From an uncultured bacterium (GTDB taxonomy: Bacteria > Bacteroidota > Bacteroidia > Sphingobacteriales > Sphingobacteriaceae): a stretch of DNA of 5,432 nucleotides. Where the stretch lies: NCBI GenBank assembly GCA_903958995.1, contig CAJBVG010000263.1, positions 1 through 5,432 of the forward strand, read 5' to 3'. Shown piece after piece: positions 1-5,432 of the stretch (within the stretch, counting starts at the first letter, position 1; each line of letters begins with the position of its first letter). Position numbers and translations under genes: made by a program. The notes under the pieces were generated by a model. That model had not been told where the DNA came from, did not search any database, and was given only the letters and a program-made list of their open reading frames with translations.

Positions 1-834
1 ATTTTTCACTGCAAACTCGAAGATTGCTGTACGTACAGCCTCTTCATTACTAGTGCTCAATAGCCAAATGGTATCACTTACTTTGTTCGCTTTTTTCACT
101 CCAGCAATAGATTCCATTTTGTTCTGATCAATAAATTTATCAAACTCTACTCTAAACACATATTCGCCTGCCACGTGATTTTGTAAATTCTTGGTATCAT
201 CGTTTGCAACGATTTTGCCTTTATTGATAATCACTACTTGATCACAAATAGCTTCTACTTCTTGCATAATGTGAGTAGATAGGATAACCGTTTTTTGCTG
301 ACCAATTTGTTTGATGAGTTTTCTGATTTCCGACAATTGATTCGGGTCGAGACCAGAAGTTGGCTCATCCAGAATTAATACATCAGGGTTATGAATCATG
401 GCTTGTGCCAATCCCACTCGCTGACGATATCCTTTTGATAATTGACCAATCTTTTTATGCTGCTCCCTTTCTAAACCGGTTAAGGCAATCATTTCTTGAA
501 TACGTTCTTTCGGATTCTTCAAATCATGTAAACCAGCAACGAAAGCTAAATATTCTTACACATACATATCCAAATAAAGTGGATTATGCTCGGGAAGGTA
601 ACCTATACGTTTACGTACTTCTAAAGAATCAGAATTGGTATCAAAACCACAAACGGTTACTTTACCCGAGCTTGCTGGAATAAAGCAGGTTATGATTTTC
701 ATGGTGGTAGATTTACCTGCACCATTAGGGCCTAGAAAACCTAAGATTTTACCAGGCTCGGCTTTGAAAGAAATCTCATCAACAGCCTTTTGCTCCCCGT
801 AAATTTTACTTAAACGCTCAACTATTACCGACAC
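1..834 (-). pseudogene. gldA: gldA, ABC transporter ATP-binding subunit, interrupted by an in-frame stop; 3' end outside window
   Basis: Cytoplasmic ATPase subunit of the GldA-GldF-GldG ABC transporter, linked in flavobacteria to gliding motility. Translation from the GTG at 834-832 gives MSVIVERLSKIYG, then Walker A GPNGAGKST (residues 35-43) and the GldA-type GYLPEHNPLYLDMYV (78-92). Codon 93 is TAA (558-556). Past it the same frame continues without another stop to base 1: EYLAFVAGLHDLK, ABC signature LSKGYRQ (132-138), Walker B and D-loop LILDEPTSGLD (153-163), H-loop STH (186-188). About 277 sense codons are visible; the family is near 300 residues, so roughly the last 20 are missing. 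Known GldA proteins have Arg or Lys where the stop lies, so an AAA-to-TAA change is the simplest origin. The product ending at residue 92 would have Walker A but no signature or Walker B. Either a very recent nonsense mutation or a base-call error would fit; I cannot tell which. Confidence 0.85.
556..558 (-). other. In-frame TAA nonsense codon inside gldA
   Basis: The minus-strand reading is GAT ATG TAT GTG TAA GAA TAT TTA, giving DMYV-stop-EYL. No frameshift is present, because flanking protein on both sides is in one frame. Other genes in the window also use TAA as their true stop, so codon reassignment is not a sensible explanation. The next in-frame ATG is codon 115 (492-490); a restart there would lack Walker A. 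Confidence 0.9.
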
Positions 835-880
835 TTTTATTTACTTTAATTTTGAGCACGAAAGATAAGTATTTTAAATT

Positions 881-888
881 TATCTTTG
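881..888 (+). promoter_or_regulatory. Bacteroidota -7 promoter box TATCTTTG in front of glyS
   Basis: TATCTTTG matches the TAnnTTTG -7 consensus recognised by the Bacteroidota primary sigma factor. It ends four bases before the glyS ATG at 893. Transcription from this class of box normally starts a few bases downstream, so the transcript would begin at or next to the start codon. No convincing -33 TTG lies at the usual 17-23 base distance; the nearest TTTG (851-854) is 26 bases away. The promoter call rests on the -7 match and its position. Confidence 0.6.
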
Positions 889-892
889 CGAC

Positions 893-2350
893 ATGATTAC
901 AAAAGAGGATATTTTTAAAAATGTAGTTTCACACTCAAAAGAGTATGGTTTTGTCTTCCAATCGAGTGAGATTTATGATGGCTTAAGTGCTGTATATGAT
1001 TACGGTCAATTAGGGGCTGAATTAAAGAATAACATCAAAACGTACTGGTGGAAATCCATGGTACAAATGCATGAGAACATTGTGGGGATTGACTCTGCCA
1101 TCTTTATGCATCCAAAAATATGGAAAGCATCAGGCCATGTGGATGGATTTAACGATCCGATGATTGACAATAAGGACTCTAAAAAGCGCTATCGTGCTGA
1201 TAATCTTATTGAAGACCGTATTTCGAAATACGAAAAAGAGGGAAAAACTCAAAAAGCAGAAGCGCTCCAAAATAGCCTCGATGAAGCGTTGAAATCAGAT
1301 AATTTAGCCGATTTAAAACAACTTATTATCGATCACGAAATTGCTTGTCCGGTTTCTGGAACACGCAATTGGACTGACGTTCGTCAGTTTAACCTGATGT
1401 TTAGTACACAATTTGGCTCATTAGCTGAAGATGCTGATGCTGTTTATTTACGTCCGGAAACGGCACAAGGAATCTTTGTAAATTTCTTGAATGTTCAAAA
1501 ATCAGGAAGAATGAAAATCCCATTTGGTATCGCCCAAATAGGTAAGGCATTCCGTAACGAGGTTATCGCTCGCCAGTTTATTATGCGTATGCGTGAGTTC
1601 GAACAAATGGAAATGCAATTCTTTGTTCGTCCGGGTACCGAAATGGAATGGTATGCGTATTGGAAAGAGGCTCGTTTGAAATGGCATCTAGCTCTTGGGA
1701 CACCAGCAGCATCTTACCGCTACCACGATCATGCGAAATTAGCACATTATGCAAATGCAGCAGTAGATATTGAATTCGATTTTCCATTTGGATTTAAAGA
1801 GGTTGAAGGAATTCACTCGAGAACAGATTTCGATTTAAAACAACACCAAGAATTTTCGGGTAAGAAATTACAATTCTTCGATCCAGAAATTAATCAGAAT
1901 TACATTCCTTATGTTATTGAAACTTCTATCGGTTTAGACCGTATGTTTTTATTAACGATGTGTAATGCTTACAAAGAGGAAGATTTAAGTGATGGTGATA
2001 AAGTTGATTCACGTGTTGTATTAAAATTCCACCCAGCTTTAGCACCAGTAAAAGCAACAGTTATGCCATTAACGAAAAAAGATGGCTTACCTGAAAAAGC
2101 AAGAGAAGTAATGAACATGTTGAAATTAGATTTCAATGTTCAGTATGATGAAAAAGATTCTATTGGCAAGCGTTACCGCCGCCAAGATGCAATAGGTACG
2201 CCATTCTGCATCACAGTTGATTACGAATCGTTAGAAAACAATACCGTAACTATTCGACATAGAGATAGCATGCAACAAGAACGTATTGCTATTGATGAGT
2301 TGCAAAAAATGATAACGGATAATGTAGGTTGGAAAACCTTATTATCTTAA
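893..2350 (+). CDS. glyS: Glycine--tRNA ligase (class II, homodimeric type)
   Basis: Cytoplasmic glycyl-tRNA synthetase, which charges tRNA-Gly with glycine using ATP. The 485-residue product is the single-chain alpha2 form, not the separate alpha and beta subunits of many bacteria. Visible landmarks are the N-terminal EIYDGLSAVYDYG region and GAELKNNIKTYWW (motif 1 area), YLRPETAQGIFVNF (residues 185-198), motif 2 FRNEVIARQ (220-228) followed by REFEQME, a glycine-binding-type stretch ending FKEVEGIHSRTDFD, and motif 3 ETSIGLDRMF (343-352). The C-terminal anticodon-binding domain follows, with LKFHPALAPVK and GKRYRRQDAIGTPF. The charged helical insertion at about residues 100-145 is shorter than in Bacteroidota relatives I recall, which are nearer 510 residues. 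All catalytic motifs are present. The start is ATG 893, four bases after a promoter-like box, with no Shine-Dalgarno sequence. The gene is probably monocistronic, since a strong terminator follows and the next gene is convergent. Confidence 0.97.
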   Translation: MITKEDIFKNVVSHSKEYGFVFQSSEIYDGLSAVYDYGQLGAELKNNIKTYWWKSMVQMHENIVGIDSAIFMHPKIWKASGHVDGFNDPMIDNKDSKKRYRADNLIEDRISKYEKEGKTQKAEALQNSLDEALKSDNLADLKQLIIDHEIACPVSGTRNWTDVRQFNLMFSTQFGSLAEDADAVYLRPETAQGIFVNFLNVQKSGRMKIPFGIAQIGKAFRNEVIARQFIMRMREFEQMEMQFFVRPGTEMEWYAYWKEARLKWHLALGTPAASYRYHDHAKLAHYANAAVDIEFDFPFGFKEVEGIHSRTDFDLKQHQEFSGKKLQFFDPEINQNYIPYVIETSIGLDRMFLLTMCNAYKEEDLSDGDKVDSRVVLKFHPALAPVKATVMPLTKKDGLPEKAREVMNMLKLDFNVQYDEKDSIGKRYRRQDAIGTPFCITVDYESLENNTVTIRHRDSMQQERIAIDELQKMITDNVGWKTLLS

Positions 2351-2360
2351 CAAGATGTTT

Positions 2361-2388
2361 AAAAGCCGAAGAAATTCGGCTTTTTTTT
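2361..2388 (+). terminator. Rho-independent terminator of glyS, possibly bidirectional
   Basis: A perfect 10-bp stem, AAAAGCCGAA (2361-2370) with TTCGGCTTTT (2375-2384), closes a GAAA tetraloop (2371-2374, GNRA type). A run of eight T spans 2381-2388. It begins 10 bases after the glyS stop. Read on the minus strand, the same stem is followed by four T, so it may also stop transcripts of the convergent gene. That gene's own TAA (2389-2387) lies inside the T tract. Confidence 0.92.
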
Positions 2389-2791
2389 ATTCATCACCAT
2401 CAAAATCTTTGAATGGATTTTGATCCTCCACATCCTTTTTTGCTTTAAGGAATAAGACGTTTGCATCGGCTTTAATTTCTTCGAGTTTACATCCGAATTC
2501 AATACAAACATCTGAATTTAAAACGCCTAGTTGATAGCACATCAGGAGCTGTGCATTTAAACTAACACAATACATGCATAAGGAACTAAACAATCCTAGA
2601 TCCCTAAAAAAATCATCTTCACGCTCGGTTAGCTCAGCAGCATTGGTATAAAAGCGTATGCAATCGGAGAGTAAATCATTTTTCATAAACTGATCCATTC
2701 CTTCTTGTGTGGAAATTACTTTATACAACTCCACCGACATTTGTTGAGATTTGCCACTCAACTTTTTAATCACTTCTTCTTTTGTTTCCAT
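2387..2791 (-). CDS. Hypothetical protein, small, acidic, cysteine-rich, probably helical
   Basis: I do not recognise this 134-residue protein. It starts at ATG 2791 with METKEEVIKKLSGKSQQMS, has no signal peptide, and ends in the acidic tail FKDFDGDE. Composition suggests several alpha-helices. It has six cysteines, at 44, 72, 75, 85, 96 and 101, including a CMYC pair (72-75), which is many for its length. Residues 65-93 carry no charged side chain (LGLFSSLCMYC to LGVLNS), so they could form a buried core helix or, less likely given the Asn and Gln content, one membrane segment. Charged blocks lie on both sides. The gene converges on glyS with 36 bases between them and diverges from the beta-barrel gene, so it is probably transcribed alone. 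The codon pattern resembles its neighbours and gives no sign of transfer. A clean start, a stop placed at the shared terminator and a protein-like composition support a real gene. Confidence 0.75.
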   Translation of the reverse strand: METKEEVIKKLSGKSQQMSVELYKVISTQEGMDQFMKNDLLSDCIRFYTNAAELTEREDDFFRDLGLFSSLCMYCVSLNAQLLMCYQLGVLNSDVCIEFGCKLEEIKADANVLFLKAKKDVEDQNPFKDFDGDE

Positions 2792-2807
2792 CTTATTAGA
2801 TTTCTTA

Positions 2808-2838
2808 CAAATCTCTTAGATGTTATTGAAATTCTCAA
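2808..2838 (-). promoter_or_regulatory. Possible promoter of the minus-strand hypothetical gene
   Basis: On the minus strand, TTG (2838-2836) is followed after exactly 20 bases by GAGATTTG (2815-2808). The second element differs from TAnnTTTG at its first position. The spacing fits the Bacteroidota -33/-7 arrangement, and the box lies 16 bases upstream of the ATG at 2791. Sequence this A/T-rich yields such matches by chance, so support is weak. Confidence 0.3.
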
Positions 2839-2860
2839 CTGCATATATGCAGGTTTTTTT
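2839..2860. repeat. 14-bp perfect palindrome followed by a T tract in a divergent spacer
   Basis: CTGCATATATGCAG (2839-2852) equals its own reverse complement and is followed by G and seven T (2854-2860). It sits between divergent start codons at 2791 and 2888. As RNA it could fold into a 5-bp stem with a TATA loop plus a U tract, like a weak terminator. As DNA it has the form of a dimeric repressor site. No complete gene reads into it from the left on the plus strand, which makes a terminator role less obvious. Confidence 0.5.
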
Positions 2861-2887
2861 ATCAGCGGAAAATGTGTAAATTGTGTT

Positions 2888-3526
2888 ATGCAAGTACGCC
2901 TCCTCTTACTCTTCTGCATGTTCATCTCTAATAACCTATTCTCACAAATTCGAGAGTTAGGTATAAAGACTGGTATCAGCAATTCAATAATTGATATAAC
3001 CGAAAAAGACAAAAAATACAATACTTCAGCTGGTCAAAGCTTCTATACACAAGGGTTTGCTCAAGTTTATCATTTTAATAATTTTAGTGTACAAACGGGA
3101 TTGGGACTCATTGAGAAAAATTCGAAGTATCAATACAAAACAAAAGTTACAGGAATAATAGATTCTGTTACAGTTTCCACGCAATTAGAAACTCGTAGTT
3201 TTTTTATAGAGTTAGATGGAAAATTTAAAATTTTAATTCCCGAAATGCCTAAGGTAATTCCGTATGTAGTAGTGGGCGGACAATACTTGATATTAAATAA
3301 ACAAACGTATAATATAAAATTTGGCTTGCAAAAGCAACAATTTCAAGGAGTATTAGGATTTGGAACCGATGTTGATTTCCGCAAATTGCATTTGTTTCTA
3401 GAGTACAATCGTTTCCTTACTATGAACACGAATTACAGCAAAAATCCGGATTTTAAATATTATGAACAAAGTGCTGTTTATTTATTGGGCTTAAAGTTTA
3501 TTTTACCACCGAAAAAGTCCAAATAA
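2888..3526 (+). CDS. Putative outer-membrane beta-barrel protein (PorT/OmpA-like barrel), secreted
   Basis: This 212-residue protein appears to be exported and to fold as a small outer-membrane beta-barrel; its specific role is unknown. The N-terminus MQVRLLLLFCMFISNNLFSQ is a good Sec signal peptide with a basic n-region, a hydrophobic core and an end in FSQ, as is common in Bacteroidota; there is no lipobox. The mature part shows alternating polar and hydrophobic strands with aromatic girdles, for example FAQVYHFNNFSVQTGLGL, IPYVVVGGQYLIL, HLFLEYNRFLTMN and a final strand AVYLLGLKFILPP near the C-terminus. This pattern resembles the Bacteroidota outer-membrane beta-barrel families. The frame is open upstream to 2705, but that part is antisense to the neighbouring gene. 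ATG 2888 is chosen because it places the signal peptide at the N-terminus. There is no recognisable Shine-Dalgarno sequence. Barrel topology is inferred from pattern, not from a recognised homologue. Confidence 0.8.
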   Translation: MQVRLLLLFCMFISNNLFSQIRELGIKTGISNSIIDITEKDKKYNTSAGQSFYTQGFAQVYHFNNFSVQTGLGLIEKNSKYQYKTKVTGIIDSVTVSTQLETRSFFIELDGKFKILIPEMPKVIPYVVVGGQYLILNKQTYNIKFGLQKQQFQGVLGFGTDVDFRKLHLFLEYNRFLTMNTNYSKNPDFKYYEQSAVYLLGLKFILPPKKSK

Positions 3527-3550
3527 TCCTTACTTAATCAAAGAGGATTG

Positions 3551-3558
3551 TATCTTTG
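3551..3558 (+). promoter_or_regulatory. Bacteroidota -7 promoter box TATCTTTG in front of engB
   Basis: This exact TATCTTTG octamer is identical to the one before glyS and again ends four bases before the ATG (3563). It lies in the 36-base spacer after the beta-barrel gene, so engB and the genes behind it probably have their own transcription start. I see no clear -33 TTG at the standard distance. Confidence 0.6.
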
Positions 3559-3562
3559 GGAT

Positions 3563-4177
3563 ATGATCATAAAAACAGCCGAATTTCTAATCAGCAATAC
3601 CAAGCAAGATCGATTACCAGAGCCTACGATGCCTGAATTTGCCTTTATAGGGCGTTCGAACGTAGGGAAATCTTCGCTTATTAATATGTTGTGCCGAAAA
3701 AAAGGCTTAGCTAAGACTTCTCAAAGTCCAGGGAAAACTCAAGTAATTAACCATTTCGTGATTAACAGCGATTGGTTTTTAGTGGATTTACCGGGATATG
3801 GATACGCTAAAGTTTCTCAAACCACCCGTAAATCATGGGAAGGAATGATAAAGACCTATTTAGAAACTAGAGAAAATCTACAATGCGTTATGGCATTAGT
3901 GGATTCACGACTCGAACCACAAAAGGTCGATTTAGAATTCATTGATTGGTTAGGTGGCAAAGGGATTCCTTTTTGCATCATCTTTACGAAAGCCGATAAA
4001 CAATCGAAAGCAAAGACTGCAGCTAATGTTGATTTATTTAATGAAACTCTTTTGAAAAACTGGGAAGAACTACCTACATTCTTCATTACTTCAGCAGAAG
4101 AAGGAACAGGGAAAGAAGATGTTCTAGAATACATAGATCAAATCAATAAAAACTACATCCCTTTTGACGAACAATAA
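3563..4177 (+). CDS. engB: Ribosome biogenesis GTP-binding protein EngB (YsxC/YihA)
   Basis: Small cytoplasmic GTPase of the TrmE-Era-EngA-YihA-Septin-like class, needed in well-studied bacteria for late assembly of the 50S ribosomal subunit. The 204-residue length is normal for the family. All G motifs are visible: G1 GRSNVGKS (residues 30-37), the family-typical SPGKTQ containing the G2 Thr (55-60), G3 DLPGYGYAK (75-83), G4 TKAD (142-145) and G5 TSAE (176-179). The start is set at ATG 3563, giving MIIKTAEFLIS, which matches the usual EngB N-terminus. An in-frame TTG at 3548 would add five residues, but it overlaps the TATCTTTG promoter box and is unlikely. The gene leads a compact plus-strand run: only 8 bases separate its stop from the prenyltransferase gene. 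The association with quinone synthesis looks positional, with no evident functional link. Confidence 0.96.
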   Translation: MIIKTAEFLISNTKQDRLPEPTMPEFAFIGRSNVGKSSLINMLCRKKGLAKTSQSPGKTQVINHFVINSDWFLVDLPGYGYAKVSQTTRKSWEGMIKTYLETRENLQCVMALVDSRLEPQKVDLEFIDWLGGKGIPFCIIFTKADKQSKAKTAANVDLFNETLLKNWEELPTFFITSAEEGTGKEDVLEYIDQINKNYIPFDEQ

Positions 4178-4185
4178 TATTTTTA

Positions 4186-5037
4186 ATGAAGAACTATTTA
4201 TCACTCATCAAATTTAGTCATACTATTTTTGCCTTACCCTTTGCGGTAATTGGATTTTTTTTAGCGATTCGCACGAGTCACGCCGAATTTGATTCGCGTT
4301 TATTTTTATTGATGTTGATTTGCATGGTTACTGCGCGCAGTGCTGCTATGGCCTTTAATCGTTACATCGACAGGCATATCGATATTCAAAACCCAAGAAC
4401 AAAAAACAGAGAAATTCCTGCAGGAATTGTGAAAGCAAATACTGCATTATATTTTGTCATTTTAAACTGCCTTATATTTGTAGCTGCAACATACTTCATC
4501 AATCCGATTTGTTTTTACTTATCGCCCGTAGCCTTATTTGTTGTTTTGGCGTATAGTTATACCAAACGATTCACTGCTTTATGTCACTTCGTTCTTGGAC
4601 TAGGATTATCGTTAGCACCAATAGGAGCTTACTTAGTGATTACAGGAACATTTGCATTAACACCAGTATTATTTTCATTTGCGGTATTAACTTGGGTAAG
4701 TGGATTTGATATTATCTATTCGTTACAAGATGAAGAGTTTGATAAATCGTTAGCGTTACATTCTATCCCAAGTTTATTAGGGAAAGTAAATGCTTTGCGA
4801 TTATCAAGTGTATTGCATGTATTTTCAGCGGCCTTCGTTATAGTTCCAGGTTATCTAGAACATTTCTCGTGGATGTATTGGATTGGCGTTGCTATTTTTT
4901 GTGGGATGTTGGTATATCAACATCGTTTGGTAAAACCAAATGATTTAAGCAAAGTAAATCTTGCATTTATGACCACCAATGGTGTTGCTAGTATTTGCTT
5001 CTCTATCTTTTTCTTACTTGATTATTTTTTATTTTAA
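4186..5037 (+). CDS. UbiA-family prenyltransferase (4-hydroxybenzoate polyprenyltransferase-like / MqnP-like)
   Basis: Integral inner-membrane enzyme that attaches a polyprenyl chain to an aromatic ring, most likely in quinone biosynthesis. The 283-residue protein is strongly hydrophobic with about eight or nine predicted membrane helices. Both Asp-rich Mg-diphosphate motifs are intact: NRYIDRHID (N58, D62, D66), followed by NPRTKNREIPAG, and DIIYSLQDEEFD (D175, Y178, Q181, D182, D186). The ARSAAMAFNR context and the YSLQDEEFD form resemble the UbiA-like subgroup that includes MqnP of the futalosine menaquinone pathway, rather than MenA. Since Bacteroidota generally make menaquinone and not ubiquinone, a 4-hydroxybenzoate substrate is doubtful. 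No other quinone gene is present to settle it, so no symbol is given. The start ATG 4186 begins MKNYLSLIKFSHTIFALPFA, typical for the family. It follows engB by 8 bases and precedes the peptidase gene by 11, suggesting co-transcription. Confidence 0.9.
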   Translation: MKNYLSLIKFSHTIFALPFAVIGFFLAIRTSHAEFDSRLFLLMLICMVTARSAAMAFNRYIDRHIDIQNPRTKNREIPAGIVKANTALYFVILNCLIFVAATYFINPICFYLSPVALFVVLAYSYTKRFTALCHFVLGLGLSLAPIGAYLVITGTFALTPVLFSFAVLTWVSGFDIIYSLQDEEFDKSLALHSIPSLLGKVNALRLSSVLHVFSAAFVIVPGYLEHFSWMYWIGVAIFCGMLVYQHRLVKPNDLSKVNLAFMTTNGVASICFSIFFLLDYFLF

Positions 5038-5048
5038 TACCATTCCCC

Positions 5049-5432
5049 ATGTTTTCTTTAGATAAAATTAAAAGAACATTCTTACCCGAAACCCTTGATA
5101 TTACTTGGGAAAACTTACTCCCATTTTTTGAGACTTTAAACAATAGTGCGCTTTTAAACAAAAGCGATTTAGAGCAATGGCTTTTAGATCGAAGTGAATT
5201 AGAAGCTGTGCTAGAGGAAGATTTTGCATGGCGATATATTGGCATGACATGCGATACTACGGATGAAAAAATACAGCAATCGTTCGAATATTTTGCAACA
5301 GAAATTGAACCACATATTTCCGAGTGGACCAATACATTGAATGAGAAATTTCTTCAGTGTGAATTCTATAAAGAACTAGATGTAGATACTTATAAAATTT
5401 ACATACGAACGTTAAAAAGTCAGTTTGAAATA
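5049..5432 (+). CDS. M3-family oligoendopeptidase (PepF/oligoendopeptidase F-like), N-terminal part only
   Basis: The first 128 codons of a zinc metallopeptidase of family M3, cytoplasmic enzymes that cleave short peptides. From ATG 5049 (MFSLDKIKRTFLPETLDIT) the frame stays open to the last base, so the gene runs out of the window. Recognition rests on the conserved N-terminal lobe of Bacteroidota M3 oligopeptidases: the segment around residues 44-70, including DRSELEAVLEEDFAWRYIGM, then MTCDTTDE, and the EIEPHISEW stretch. The catalytic HExxH motif lies much further downstream in this family and cannot be checked here; nor can it be known whether the gene is intact. The ATG is 11 bases after the prenyltransferase stop, with no Shine-Dalgarno sequence, so the gene is probably the third in an engB-led operon. 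A full-length member would be about 560-600 residues. Confidence 0.88.
   Translation, partial: MFSLDKIKRTFLPETLDITWENLLPFFETLNNSALLNKSDLEQWLLDRSELEAVLEEDFAWRYIGMTCDTTDEKIQQSFEYFATEIEPHISEWTNTLNEKFLQCEFYKELDVDTYKIYIRTLKSQFEI

Noticed and set aside
360..683. Plus-strand open frame of 107 codons opposite gldA
   Set aside because: It lies antisense to a clearly conserved ABC ATPase, has no recognisable protein features and starts at TTG.
860..867. Minus-strand TATCTTTC as a possible gldA -7 box
   Set aside because: It differs from TAnnTTTG at the last G, and no -33 TTG lies at a suitable distance. Position 25 bases before the GTG is plausible, but the evidence is too thin to list.
1502..1787. 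Two overlapping minus-strand open frames inside glyS
   Set aside because: They are antisense to the conserved catalytic core of GlyRS, and their composition looks like a shadow of the coding strand.
2705..2887. Upstream extension of the beta-barrel gene to a start at 2705
   Set aside because: The extra 61 residues are antisense to the neighbouring gene and would bury the signal peptide that begins at ATG 2888.
3525..3549. Inverted repeat AATCCT / AGGATT with a 13-base loop between the beta-barrel gene and engB
   Set aside because: Six A/T-leaning base pairs with a long loop and no T tract are expected by chance; it is not a credible terminator.
3856..4134. Minus-strand open frame opposite engB
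   Set aside because: It is a shadow of the GTPase coding region, with no independent support.
5003..5332. Minus-strand open frame of 109 codons at the right end
   Set aside because: It is antisense to the 3' end of the prenyltransferase gene and to a recognisable M3 peptidase N-terminus.
1..5432. Search for CRISPR repeats, insertion-sequence ends, tRNAs, toxin-antitoxin or phage genes
   Set aside because: No such structures were seen. The genes are ordinary chromosomal ones with uniform composition, so no novel defence or mobile system is claimed.

Overview
This window looks like chromosomal core sequence from a member of the Bacteroidota, most likely a flavobacterium-like lineage. The evidence is low G+C with A/T-rich gene starts, no clear Shine-Dalgarno sequences, two exact copies of the Bacteroidota -7 promoter element TAnnTTTG directly in front of start codons, a gliding-type GldA ABC ATPase, and typical Bacteroidota versions of glycyl-tRNA synthetase and of an M3 oligopeptidase. 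All five complete genes end in TAA. No phage, insertion sequence, CRISPR array, tRNA, rRNA or defence system was found. No stretch longer than about 100 bases lacks a gene.

Layout, left to right. Bases 1-834 (minus strand) hold most of gldA, whose 3' end lies outside the window. It is cut by one in-frame TAA at codon 93, although the frame stays open and all later ATPase motifs are intact. A 58-base divergent spacer separates it from glyS (893-2350, plus), which begins four bases after a perfect TATCTTTG box. glyS ends in a strong 10-bp GAAA-loop terminator, whose T tract overlaps the stop codon of a convergent, cysteine-rich gene of unknown function (2387-2791, minus). The next 96-base divergent spacer carries a 14-bp perfect palindrome followed by a T tract. 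Then come a small secreted protein that looks like an outer-membrane beta-barrel (2888-3526, plus), and a tight plus-strand run of the ribosome-assembly GTPase engB (3563-4177), a UbiA-family prenyltransferase (4186-5037) and the start of an M3-family oligoendopeptidase (5049 to the window end). The spacers in that run are 8 and 11 bases.

Functionally this is mostly housekeeping: translation (glyS), 50S ribosome assembly (engB), probable quinone biosynthesis (UbiA family) and peptide turnover (M3 peptidase), with envelope or motility genes alongside. I see no coherent novel system. The points most worth checking are the nonsense codon in gldA, the two start codons placed exactly four bases after TATCTTTG (a sign of leaderless or near-leaderless mRNAs), and the unrecognised six-cysteine protein.
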